Shown in pieces: positions 52,085-59,237 of a stretch of 64,000 bases of DNA. This DNA comes from Streptomyces sp. NRRL F-5727. Its GTDB lineage: Bacteria > Actinomycetota > Actinomycetes > Streptomycetales > Streptomycetaceae. How positions within the stretch are numbered: the stretch's first letter is position 1; the number at the start of each line of letters is the position of its first letter. The notes beneath the pieces are model-generated. The model made no database searches. It was not told where the DNA came from and worked only from the letters and a program-made list of their open reading frames with translations. Both the position numbers and the translations under genes were made by a program. The stretch spans positions 62,001-126,000 of the forward strand of contig NZ_JOGX01000010.1 of NCBI RefSeq assembly GCF_000719555.1. Direction: 5' to 3'.

Positions 52085-52459
52085 ATGGGCCACGGAATCG
52101 ACACCGTCACCGGCGCGACCCCCCGCGAACGGCTCGACGCCGTCGGCACCGCGGACGTCGCCGCCACGCTCCAGGCCCTCGCCACCCCCTCCCGCCTGTA
52201 CATCCTCGCCAGGCTGCAGGAAGGCCCCTGCTCGGTCGGCGACCTCGCCGAGGCCGTCGGCATGGAACCCTCCGCCTGCTCCCACCAGTTGCGCCTGCTG
52301 CGCAACCTCGGACTGGTCACCGGCGAACGTCACGGCCGCTCGATCGTCTACGCCCTGTACGACAACCACGTCGCCGAACTCCTCGACCAGGCGCTCTACC
52401 ACGTGGAGCACCTCCGCCTCGGCGTCCGCGACGCGACCGCGGAGCCGTCGGCCTCCTGA
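52085..52459 (+). CDS. nmtR: NmtR-type Ni(II)/Co(II)-sensing ArsR/SmtB repressor
   Basis: A 124-residue repressor. HTH: LATPSRLYILARLQEGPCSVGDLAEAVGMEPSACSHQLRLLRNLGLV. The alpha5 metal site is Asp93, His95, His106, His109 (YDNHVAELLDQALYHVEHLRLG), and the N-terminus MGHG supplies the extra His of mycobacterial NmtR. It should derepress the divergent P1B-4 ATPase when nickel or cobalt binds. Its stop codon lies inside the first unit of the downstream tandem repeat. Confidence 0.9.
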   Translation: MGHGIDTVTGATPRERLDAVGTADVAATLQALATPSRLYILARLQEGPCSVGDLAEAVGMEPSACSHQLRLLRNLGLVTGERHGRSIVYALYDNHVAELLDQALYHVEHLRLGVRDATAEPSAS

Positions 52460-52635
52460 CGGGCCCCGGCGCGTCGGACGGGCAGAGCCGGACGCCCGAC
52501 CCCTGACGGGCCCCGGCGCGTCGGACAGACAGAGCCGGACGCCCGCCCCCCGACGGGTCCCGGCGCGCCGGACAGACAGAGCCGGACGCCCGACCTCCCT
52601 GACGGGCCCCGGCGCGTCGGACCGGGCCGGGCGCC
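52456..52635. repeat. Four-copy ~47-bp tandem repeat
   Basis: Units start at 52456, 52503, 52550 and 52599 (periods 47, 47, 49), each with GACGGGCCCCGGCGCGTCGG-like sequence followed by AGAGCCGGACGCCCG; the last copy is partial and divergent. Unit 1 covers the nmtR stop. The GGCCCCGGCGCGTCG core occurs again near 53873. It may be a slippage-prone 3' region or a repeated hairpin array. Confidence 0.8.
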
Positions 52636-52695
52636 CCCTCCCGTACGAAGAATGGGGTGGAACCGTACGAACCACCCCGCGGGAGACGCCCGTCC

Positions 52696-53808
52696 ATGAG
52701 CACGACGCCCCCACCCCCCGTCCGGATCGGCGCCCTCGCCCCGCTCACCCGCCCCGGCTGGACCGAGGCCGGCCGGCATCTGCTCGCCGGCCTCGAACTG
52801 GCCGCGCGGGAGGCCAACGCCGGCGGCGGGATCGACGGCCGGCCGCTGGAACTCCTGGTCAGGGACACCGCCGCCGACCCGCACCGGGCCGAGGCGGCCG
52901 TGGACGACCTGGCCGGGCTCGGCGTGACCGCCCTGGCCGGCGAGTACCACAGCGTCGCCGCCCGCGCGGCGGCCGCCCGGGCCGACGCCCTCGGCCTGCC
53001 GTTCCTCTGCTCCTCGGCGGTCCTCGACGCGCTGACCGAGCGGCCGACGGACCGGGTCGCGCGGCTGGCCCCGGCGCAGTCCCACGGCTGGCGCGTCTAC
53101 GCCGACTTCCTCCTCGCCGCCGGCCACACCCGCGTCGCGGTCGCCGCCGAACCGAGCCTCTACTGGGCGGCCGGCACCCGCGTCCTCCGCGACCACCTGG
53201 CCCCCCGCGGCGGCACCGTCACCGAACTCGACGCGCGCACCCTGCCCCCCGAGGCGCTCTGCGACGAACTGGCCACCGGCTCCCGGGACGTGACGGCCCT
53301 TCTGCTCCTGACCGGCTTCCCGGACCCGGCGGTCCCGATCGTCCGGGCGGCCCGCCGGGACCCCCGCCTGGCCCACGTCCTCATCGGCGCGCCGGCCGGC
53401 CAGCCGGAGTTCCCTGCCTGGGAGTCCCTCCTCGGCGAGGCCGGCGCCGCGATCCCGTTCCTCCGCTACCTCCCCGTACGCCCCACCCCGCTGGGCGCGC
53501 GCGTGGAGTCCGCCCTCCGCGCCCGGCTCGGCGCCGCCCCCTCGTTCGTGGCGTTCGAGGGGTACGACACGATCACCGTCCTCGCGGAGACCCTCCGCGC
53601 CCACGGCACGGACCGCGCGGCCGTCGCCGGGGCCTGGCCCCGCGTGACCGTCGAGGGCACCCGGGGCGCCATCCGCTTCACCCGCCCCGCCGACACGCCC
53701 GTCCAGCAGTGGGCCTGGCCCCCCGTCCAGGTGGCCGACCGCGACCCGGCCGCCCCGACCCGCTTCCGCACCCTCCACACGGCGACCGCCGGAACGCCCG
53801 GGCGGTGA
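52696..53808 (+). CDS. Periplasmic-binding-fold protein (LivK-like) without signal peptide
   Basis: A 370-residue protein of the leucine/branched-chain binding fold: VRIGALAPLTRPGWTEAGRHLLAGLELAAREANAGGGIDGRPLELLVRDTAADPHRAEAAVDDLAG, LVRDT, and a second lobe with TSFVAFEGYDTITVLAETLR-like sequence. Unlike transporter binding proteins it has no signal peptide or lipobox at the chosen ATG 52696 or the upstream GTG 52657, so it may act in the cytoplasm as a sensor or ligand-binding protein. No ABC genes are adjacent. Confidence 0.78.
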   Translation: MSTTPPPPVRIGALAPLTRPGWTEAGRHLLAGLELAAREANAGGGIDGRPLELLVRDTAADPHRAEAAVDDLAGLGVTALAGEYHSVAARAAAARADALGLPFLCSSAVLDALTERPTDRVARLAPAQSHGWRVYADFLLAAGHTRVAVAAEPSLYWAAGTRVLRDHLAPRGGTVTELDARTLPPEALCDELATGSRDVTALLLLTGFPDPAVPIVRAARRDPRLAHVLIGAPAGQPEFPAWESLLGEAGAAIPFLRYLPVRPTPLGARVESALRARLGAAPSFVAFEGYDTITVLAETLRAHGTDRAAVAGAWPRVTVEGTRGAIRFTRPADTPVQQWAWPPVQVADRDPAAPTRFRTLHTATAGTPGR

Positions 53809-53840
53809 GAGCGGGGCACCGCGCCGGCCCGCCCAGGGCC

Positions 53841-53871
53841 CGAGGGGCAGTTCCCGGCCGACTGCCCCTCG
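53841..53871 (+). terminator. Terminator after the binding-protein-like gene
   Basis: CGAGGGGCAGT (53841-53851) pairs with ACTGCCCCTCG (53861-53871). Confidence 0.75.
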
Positions 53872-53940
53872 CGGCCCCGGCGCGTCGCTAGCTTCTCCTC
53901 CGGAGCGAGACACGCTCCAGAACAGGGAGACGGAACGAGA

Positions 53941-54270
53941 ATGAAGCGATCCTCAGTACGTCTGGCTCTCGCCTTCGCCGCGGTGCTCGGCCTGACGGGC
54001 CTCGGCGGCGTGGGCACGGCCGCGGCCGACCCGGCGGCGGCCGACACGGTGGCGGTCGGCACGGCGGCCGTCACGACCGAGTACTTCACCGGCTTCGGCA
54101 CCGGCTCGACCGCGTGGACGGCCGAGTCCTCCGCCTACAACGACGCTTACGTGAAGGCGTCGTTCGCCGGCTACGCCCGCTACACGTGCTTCCCGTCCGG
54201 CATCCCGTACACGCGGCAGATCAGCCAGTACATGTACTGGTCGAACGCCACGGTCCGCTGCACGAAGTGA
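53941..54270 (+). CDS. Small secreted protein of unknown function
   Basis: A 109-residue protein with a clear Sec signal (MKRSSVRLALAFAAVLGLTGLGGVGTAAA, cleavage ~29-30). The mature ~80 residues are rich in Tyr, Thr and Ser, with one probable disulfide (YTCFPSG and ATVRCTK). GGGAG lies shortly before the ATG. No known domain is recognised; perhaps an extracellular structural or binding peptide. Confidence 0.78.
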   Translation: MKRSSVRLALAFAAVLGLTGLGGVGTAAADPAAADTVAVGTAAVTTEYFTGFGTGSTAWTAESSAYNDAYVKASFAGYARYTCFPSGIPYTRQISQYMYWSNATVRCTK

Positions 54271-54324
54271 ACCCGGAGCCCCTGAGCTCCTGAACCTCCG
54301 CGGCATCAGCCGGGTGCGGCCGGC

Positions 54325-54350
54325 CCCGTCCCCGACTCGTCAGGGACGGG
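54325..54350 (+). terminator. Terminator after the small secreted protein gene
   Basis: CCCGTCCC (54325-54332) and GGGACGGG (54343-54350), extended by flanking GGCC bases on both sides. Confidence 0.7.
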
Positions 54351-54376
54351 TCCGGCCCCCACCGGACCGGGTCCCG

Positions 54377-54501
54377 GCGATGCTCCGGGCCGCGTCGCGG
54401 GCGGGGCGGCCGACGCCGATGAGGGTGGCGGAGGCGGGGCGGAAGCCGGTGCACCAGATGATCGCGTCGGCCTCGGCCGTGGTGCCGGCGGGCCATTCCA
54501 C
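54377..54501 (-). pseudogene. arsO-like monooxygenase fragment
   Basis: Two blocks match the intact arsO gene in the same order and strand: 54377-54440 corresponds to 59811-59874 and the following part to 54501 corresponds to ~59991-60058, each with only a few mismatches. The 123 bases between the blocks in arsO are missing, and both deletion borders carry GCGGGGC, so slippage at a 7-base repeat probably removed them. Only about 40 codons remain; no start or stop. Confidence 0.85.
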
Positions 54502-54836
54502 TTGTAGTGGTCCGCGATGCCATGACCCTCGTCGGTGAGGCCGACGGCTGGGTCAGGGCCCGGAGCACTTCTTCGGTCGGCTTCGTCAGCTCTCCCTCAC
54601 GGCGTGCGCGGGCGGTTCACCATCGGCCGGACCGTACGGAGGGGGAGGGCGGCGCGCGCACGTGCGCAGGGGCGCGTGAGCTGCACCGTGGTCCGTGCGA
54701 CCGGCAGGACGGTGCCAGGGGTGGTTCATGCCAGCGGGTGCGGGTTCCGCGCGGGCGGGTGGGTGTCGAGACTCGACGGTGACCGCAGTGTGCGCCGGCA
54801 TGGGCGGCGTACGCGTCCCGTCGAAAGAGAGCGCAC

Positions 54837-55448
54837 GTGTCCCCAGTACCCCGGGCCAAGCTGCTGAGTCGGGCGATCCTCACGGGGACGTCCGTCTATC
54901 TCGCCGGCCAGGTGGTGCACACGGTCCTGAACACCAACCGGTGGCCGTTCTGCACCTTCAACATGTTCGCGTACCACAAGCGTGACCAGGCGCTGCAGAT
55001 GCGCGTCCGGCTCTTCACGGACGACGGCGAGGCCGTCGGGCCCACCGATCCGTGGTCGCTGCTGCCGCTGGAGTTCTTCCGGGTGGTGTCCGTCCTGGAA
55101 CGGGTCTTCCACGCGCAGGACGACGTGGAGGTCCGGGACCGGTTCTGCCGACAGGCACTGGAGCGGTTGAACCGGCGCGGGTGGCGGGCCTGGGACGAGG
55201 TGAAGGCGTCGTTCTCGGCGGGGGCCGGGCGGCGGTTCGTCGCGATGGAGCTGTACTTCGTCGAGGTCGACTTCCGGACCTGCTCGCCCTTCGACCGCAC
55301 GGAGGTGACGTCGGCCGAGCTCGTGCACCGGTACGACCCCGAAGGCGTCGTGGCCGATCAGCCGGAGGCGCCCCTGTGGCGGTTCGTCGAACCCCTCGTC
55401 GAAGAGACCGAGGAAGGGAAGAAGGAGGAGGCGGGGCATGCTGCCTGA
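54837..55448 (+). CDS. Membrane-anchored protein paired with an HTTM gene
   Basis: A 203-residue protein of no recognised family. An N-terminal hydrophobic segment (ILTGTSVYLAGQVVHTVL) is followed by a soluble part: NTNRWPFCTFNMFAYHKRDQALQMRVRLFTDDGE, then an alpha/beta-looking region with AMELYFVEVDFRT, and a charged Glu/Lys tail. GTG 54837 follows GAAAGAGAG. Its end overlaps the HTTM gene by 11 bases, so the two are likely made and act together. Confidence 0.75.
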   Translation: MSPVPRAKLLSRAILTGTSVYLAGQVVHTVLNTNRWPFCTFNMFAYHKRDQALQMRVRLFTDDGEAVGPTDPWSLLPLEFFRVVSVLERVFHAQDDVEVRDRFCRQALERLNRRGWRAWDEVKASFSAGAGRRFVAMELYFVEVDFRTCSPFDRTEVTSAELVHRYDPEGVVADQPEAPLWRFVEPLVEETEEGKKEEAGHAA

Positions 55449-56313
55449 GATCACCGGGGCGCGTCAGCGCCTCGCACTGGCCCGGCTCACCACCGGCCTG
55501 GCGATCCTGAACACCCTCTGGCACCTCCCGCCCGGCGACGCCCTCGTCGACGAGTGGAGCCGTAAGGAGGAGGGCCAGGACGGCCGGCCCTCCGGGCGGC
55601 TGAGCGCCGAGCAGTACGAGGCCCTGCGACGGCTCGCGTTCGTGTCGACGGCCGCCTGGACGCTCGGTGCCGAGAGCAAGGCCCTCAAGTTCGCGGCCAA
55701 TGCCTCGTTCGCCGCCGTGCAGCGGCATGTCGCGCAGTTCGACCAGCGGGCCTGGAACTACAACTCCAACCTCAACGTCTACCTGCTTCTGCTCTCCCTG
55801 ACCGACTCGCGCGGCAGTCTCGCCGAAGCCGTCGGCGAGGGAGCGGACGACGGCACGGGCGACGGCGCGGACGGCGGGGGACCGTCGCCCGACGTCGCCA
55901 CCGCCGTGCTGCTCGCCATGCGGCTGTACTACGGCTGCCTCTACTTCCAGTCGGGGCTCTCCAAGGTGCTGCTGAGCGGGCCCGCCTGGGCCGACGGCCG
56001 TACCCTGCGCGGCAGCTGGGCCGAGCTGGGCAACCGTGCGGGCAAGTGGCTCAGCAGGCGGCCGATGACCGTGGCGGCCGCCGCCAGTGCCGCCACGCTC
56101 GCCTTCGAACTCCTCTTCCCCGCCGCACAGATCGCGCTGCGCAAGCACCCCCGTGCCGTGGGGCTGTCCTCCGTCGCCTTCCACGCCTCCATCAAGGCGA
56201 CGATGGGCATCTCCTTCTGGCATCACGCCGTCCACGCCCTGCCGCTGTTCGTCCTCGACCCGGGTGCCGAACGGCACACGGCACGCCTCCTGCGTCCCTT
56301 CCGGAAGCGCTGA
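55438..56313 (+). CDS. HTTM-domain (vitamin K carboxylase-related) membrane protein
   Basis: A 291-residue protein with about six hydrophobic segments. LRLYYGCLYFQSGLSKVLLSGPAWADGRTLRGSW is typical of the HTTM domain, related to the membrane part of vitamin K-dependent gamma-carboxylase; ELLFPAAQIALRKHPRAVGLSSVAFHASIKATMGISFWHH fits the same family. Bacterial HTTM proteins are largely uncharacterised. Translationally coupled to the preceding gene and separated from the microcin-like genes by a terminator. Confidence 0.8.
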   Translation: MLPEITGARQRLALARLTTGLAILNTLWHLPPGDALVDEWSRKEEGQDGRPSGRLSAEQYEALRRLAFVSTAAWTLGAESKALKFAANASFAAVQRHVAQFDQRAWNYNSNLNVYLLLLSLTDSRGSLAEAVGEGADDGTGDGADGGGPSPDVATAVLLAMRLYYGCLYFQSGLSKVLLSGPAWADGRTLRGSWAELGNRAGKWLSRRPMTVAAAASAATLAFELLFPAAQIALRKHPRAVGLSSVAFHASIKATMGISFWHHAVHALPLFVLDPGAERHTARLLRPFRKR

Positions 56314-56376
56314 ACGGAGACCTCGACAGAGCGCTGACAGAGCGTTCACAGAGCGCCTTACCCGCCCTCCGCCGGC

Positions 56377-56401
56377 CCCCCCGAGCCTTCCGCTCGGGGG
56401 G
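56377..56401 (+). terminator. Terminator between the HTTM gene and the microcin C-like operon
   Basis: CCCCCCGAGC (56377-56386) pairs with GCTCGGGGGG (56392-56401) over a 5-base loop; CTTTCGCGTTT follows. Confidence 0.85.
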
Positions 56402-56551
56402 CTTTCGCGTTTCCAGGACGGCTTTTCCAGTGTTATCCGATTTCACCTCCGGGCAGCTTCCTGCCGGGTGCAATTGCTGCCAACCGGAGGGGCTTCCGCG
56501 AGCTCCGGCCACAGGACATCATTAACTCGTCGCCAACAAACGGAGGCGACA

Positions 56552-56568
56552 CCGGGAGGAAATCCCGG
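56552..56568 (+). promoter_or_regulatory. Small hairpin in the leader of the 19-codon gene
   Basis: CCGGGA-GGAAA-TCCCGG, 29 bases before the mccA-like start; it may protect or regulate the mRNA leader. Confidence 0.45.
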
Positions 56569-56597
56569 GAAACCTCGAAATCACTCAGGGAGTCATC

Positions 56598-56657
56598 ATG
56601 CTGAAGATCATCAAGGTTGTCGCCGCCCGCGCCGTCTCCGGCCGCGCCTTCAACTAG
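56598..56657 (+). CDS. mccA: Microcin C-like precursor peptide, 19 residues ending in Asn
   Basis: The gene encodes MLKIIKVVAARAVSGRAFN and ends in tandem TAG TAG codons. AGGGAG lies five bases upstream of the ATG, so it is well placed for translation. In microcin C systems the precursor is a short unmodified peptide whose C-terminal asparagine is adenylated (or cytidylated) by MccB; the final Asn is invariant. The MLKI start, basic Lys/Arg residues and 19-residue length fit the longer precursors known from Gram-positive bacteria. It is followed by a stem-loop, an MFS exporter and a ThiF/MccB-like enzyme. Too short for usual gene finders. Confidence 0.85.
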   Translation: MLKIIKVVAARAVSGRAFN

Positions 56658-56669
56658 TAGTCGTCGCCT

Positions 56670-56704
56670 CGCGGGCCGGGAGCGACCCCGGTTCCCGGCC
56701 CGCG
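56670..56704 (+). terminator. Stem-loop between mccA-like and exporter genes
   Basis: CGCGGGCCGGGA (56670-56681) and TCCCGGCCCGCG (56693-56704) form a perfect 12-bp stem with an 11-base loop, 13 bases after the first TAG. In Escherichia coli a similar stem-loop after mccA causes partial termination, so that far more precursor message than enzyme message is made. Confidence 0.8.
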
Positions 56705-56797
56705 GCAGCGGCGGCTCCCCGCAGTGCCCCTGCTTCATCCAGCTTTCCCCCAGCTTCCCTCCCCAGGTTCAGAGTTCGTCCGGAGGCGGAACGGCCC

Positions 56798-58114
56798 ATG
56801 GTGCATACGGAAAAGAAGAACGCGGAACCGTCCGATGTGAAATCCATCTGGCGTGACTCCAGATTCCGCCGCCATTTCGCCGGAATGTGGGTCAACGCCT
56901 TCGGGAACGGCGTCTTCAACATCGTCCTTCCCCTCCTCGTCTTCGACCGGACCCATTCCTTCGCCGCGATGGGCGGCGTGGCCCTCGCCACCCAGCTGCC
57001 CAAGGCGTTTCCCGGACCCCTCGTCGGCGTGCTCGCCGACCGCCGGTCGCCCCGCGCGATGATGCTGTGGGCCTATCTCCTCCAGGCCGTCCTCGTCCTG
57101 ACGATCCCGCTCGCCGCCGGCGCGTCCGTCGCCGCCGTCTGGCTGATCGGCCTCATCGCGTACGCGATGAACACCATCGACCTGTTCGCCCGCACGGCCA
57201 CCTTCGTCACCATCCCCCGCGTGTACGGAGACCGCCGCAGCAAGGTGAACGCGGCCTTCGCCAGCGCCTGGACGTCCGCCTCGGTACTCGGCCCCGCCGC
57301 CGGCGGGTTCCTGCTGCAGGTCACCTCGGCGGACGTGCTGATGCTGCTCGACAGCCTCACGTTCCTGGCCATCGCCGCCGTCGTCCTCACCATCGGTGTC
57401 CCGACCACGCCGGGGAACGCCTCCACCGCCCCGATCCGGAAGAGCCTCCTCGAAGGCCTCACCTGGTTCCGCAGGGCCGAGGGCGCCGGGCGGTTCATGA
57501 GCTCGATCGCCGCCGTGGCCGTCGTGTACGCGCCCCTCGGCACGCTGGCCGTCTTCGCCGTACGGGACGTGTACGGCGACGGGCCCACCGAGGCAGGCAT
57601 CGTGACGAGCGCCGCGGGCGCCGGCCTCTTCCTCGGCACCCTGATCTGCCAGCGCCTCGCCGACCGGCCCAAGGAACCCGTGATGCGGCGGGCCGCCCTG
57701 TGGATGGCCTTCGGCGCGGCCCTCTTCGCCGTCCCCTCCTGGATCGGTGCCACGGCGGCGATGCTCGTCGTGAACCTCTGCGGCATGGTCTACGCGGTCT
57801 CCCGCTCCAACCTCATCCAGGAGCGCGTCCCGACGGAGCACCTGGGCCAGACGATGACCGCCGTGCAGTCCCTGGAATCCGCCGTCCAGCCGGTCTCCGT
57901 CGCCGTGGTGAGCGCCGTGCTCGCCCTGGCCGGACCGCCCGGAGCGGCTGTCTTCCTCACCGTCTTCTCGGTCGTCGCGGCCCTGCTCGTCCTCGGTGGC
58001 GGCCGGCTGCTGGCGCCCCGTACCGAGACCGCCGCCCCCGCTCCGACCACCTCCCGCTCCCCGTCCACCCTGAACGCGACCGCCTCCGCGGCGGCCCACG
58101 GAGGCACCCGATGA
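56798..58114 (+). CDS. mccC: MFS exporter (MccC-like)
   Basis: A 438-residue, 12-helix MFS protein of the MDR type: WVNAFGNGVFNIVLPLLVFDRTHSFAAMGGVALATQLPKAFPGPLVGVLADRRSPRAMMLWAY, then FVTIPRVYGDRRSKVNAAFASAWTSASVLGPAAGGFLL (motif C). It has a short charged N-terminus and an Ala/Thr/Ser-rich C-terminus. In microcin C clusters MccC is an MFS exporter that secretes the mature drug. GGAGG lies upstream of ATG 56798; its end overlaps the MccB-like gene by ATGA. Confidence 0.87.
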   Translation: MVHTEKKNAEPSDVKSIWRDSRFRRHFAGMWVNAFGNGVFNIVLPLLVFDRTHSFAAMGGVALATQLPKAFPGPLVGVLADRRSPRAMMLWAYLLQAVLVLTIPLAAGASVAAVWLIGLIAYAMNTIDLFARTATFVTIPRVYGDRRSKVNAAFASAWTSASVLGPAAGGFLLQVTSADVLMLLDSLTFLAIAAVVLTIGVPTTPGNASTAPIRKSLLEGLTWFRRAEGAGRFMSSIAAVAVVYAPLGTLAVFAVRDVYGDGPTEAGIVTSAAGAGLFLGTLICQRLADRPKEPVMRRAALWMAFGAALFAVPSWIGATAAMLVVNLCGMVYAVSRSNLIQERVPTEHLGQTMTAVQSLESAVQPVSVAVVSAVLALAGPPGAAVFLTVFSVVAALLVLGGGRLLAPRTETAAPAPTTSRSPSTLNATASAAAHGGTR

Positions 58115-59193
58115 CTTCGATCAACCTGCGGCAGGGACTCTCCGTCCTGCAGCCGGGCAAGGACCTCATGATCGGCCTCATGCCGCCCGCGGCGCTGGCC
58201 ATCGAGGACGCCCCCGACTACCTGCGGCACGTCCTGTCCGCCTTCTCCCGGCCCGTCCCCGAGGCGGAGGCGCTCGCCACCGTGACCGCCCACTCCGACC
58301 TGGGCGTCGAGGAGGCCGGGCAGCTGCTCCACGAGCTCCGCTGCGCCGGCGTGCTCACCACGCACTGGGTCGACCGGGAGGAGCGCTACAGCCGCCACCG
58401 CCTCTACTTCGGCGTCGCGGGCTTCGAGGGCGACCCGATGGCCGTCATCCGGAACAGCACCGTCGGCCTCATCGGCGCGGGTGGCATCGGCAGCAACGTG
58501 GCGATGATGCTGGCCGCGGCGGGCGTCGGCCGGCTGGTGGTCGCCGACGCGGACGTCGTGGAGACCACGAACCTCACCCGCCAGTTCCTCTACACCGAGG
58601 GCGACGTCGGCACCCCGAAGGTCGAGGCGCTGGCCCGCCGCGTCGCCGAACGCAACACCGAGGTCCGCGTCGACGTCGTCAACGACGTCTTCGACGGCCC
58701 CGACTTCGCCGTCCGGCACTTCGCCGACTGCGACCTCGTCATCCTCTCCGCCGACACCCCGCAGGACGTCCACCGCTGGCTGAACGAGGCGTCGGTCCGC
58801 ACCGGCGTCCCCTACACCTGCGCCGGCTACCTCGACACGATGGGCATCGTCGGCCCGCTCGTCGTGCCCGGCCGCACCGCCTGCCTGGAGTGCCACTTCG
58901 CCGACACCGGCCTGGCCTCGTTCAACGGCGGCGACCTGGAGGCCACCGACTTCACCGACTACAACCAGGCCTACCAGGCCCCGAGCTACGGCCCCCTCAA
59001 CGCCATGGTCTCGGCCGCCGCCGTCAACGACACCCTGCGCTTCCTCCTCGGCCTGCCGGCCAGGTCCCTGGGCACCAAGCTGCTCCTCGACTCCATCGAG
59101 TACGGCGTCCAGACGGAGGAGTACGAGCGGAACACCGCCTGCGGCTCGTGCGGCACGGGCGCGCGCGAGGGGGCCTTGAGCGGCGTGGCCTAG
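58111..59193 (+). CDS. mccB: ThiF/E1-like adenylating enzyme (MccB-like)
   Basis: A 360-residue E1-superfamily enzyme, close to the 350 residues of MccB. The N-terminal ~100 residues (LRQGLSVLQPGKDLMIG...LLHELRCAGVLTTHWVDREERYSRHRLYFGV) resemble the MccB peptide-clamp winged-helix domain. The adenylation domain has GLIGAGGIGSN (122-127), DADVVETTNLTRQFLYTEGDVG, and four Cys for structural zinc: C258LEC261 and C344GSC347. MccB joins ATP to the precursor Asn to form a nitrogen-phosphorus linked peptidyl-AMP. Coupled to the exporter and 1.5 kb downstream of the precursor gene. Confidence 0.9.
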   Translation: MTSINLRQGLSVLQPGKDLMIGLMPPAALAIEDAPDYLRHVLSAFSRPVPEAEALATVTAHSDLGVEEAGQLLHELRCAGVLTTHWVDREERYSRHRLYFGVAGFEGDPMAVIRNSTVGLIGAGGIGSNVAMMLAAAGVGRLVVADADVVETTNLTRQFLYTEGDVGTPKVEALARRVAERNTEVRVDVVNDVFDGPDFAVRHFADCDLVILSADTPQDVHRWLNEASVRTGVPYTCAGYLDTMGIVGPLVVPGRTACLECHFADTGLASFNGGDLEATDFTDYNQAYQAPSYGPLNAMVSAAAVNDTLRFLLGLPARSLGTKLLLDSIEYGVQTEEYERNTACGSCGTGAREGALSGVA

Positions 59194-59197
59194 CGCT

Positions 59198-59237
59198 CTG
59201 AGGGCCCGTGGCCGCCGACGGGGCCACGGGCCCTCAG
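59198..59237. terminator. Bidirectional terminator between mccB-like and GNAT genes
   Basis: CTGAGGGCCCGTGGCC (59198-59213) pairs perfectly with GGCCACGGGCCCTCAG (59222-59237), covering the GNAT stop codon (59234-59236). Confidence 0.85.

Larger units (their letters stand above)
54271..54836. other. Gene-poor segment with terminator and arsO fragment
   Basis: About 566 bases. It holds the terminator of the secreted-protein gene (54325-54350), the arsO-derived fragment (54377-54501), and about 330 bases in which no intact gene is seen. A minus-strand stretch near 54540-54610 (ELTKPTEEVLRALTQPS) resembles the start of a regulator gene but is not continuous. Confidence 0.55.

Noticed and set aside
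52456..52635. CRISPR-like direct repeats
   Set aside because: Units are contiguous with no unique spacers, and there are no cas genes.
54502..54836. Possible regulator gene start on the minus strand (ELTKPTEEVLRALTQ)
   Set aside because: The match is about 17 residues, has no continuous frame or start signal, and may be chance; kept only as a comment in the segment entry.
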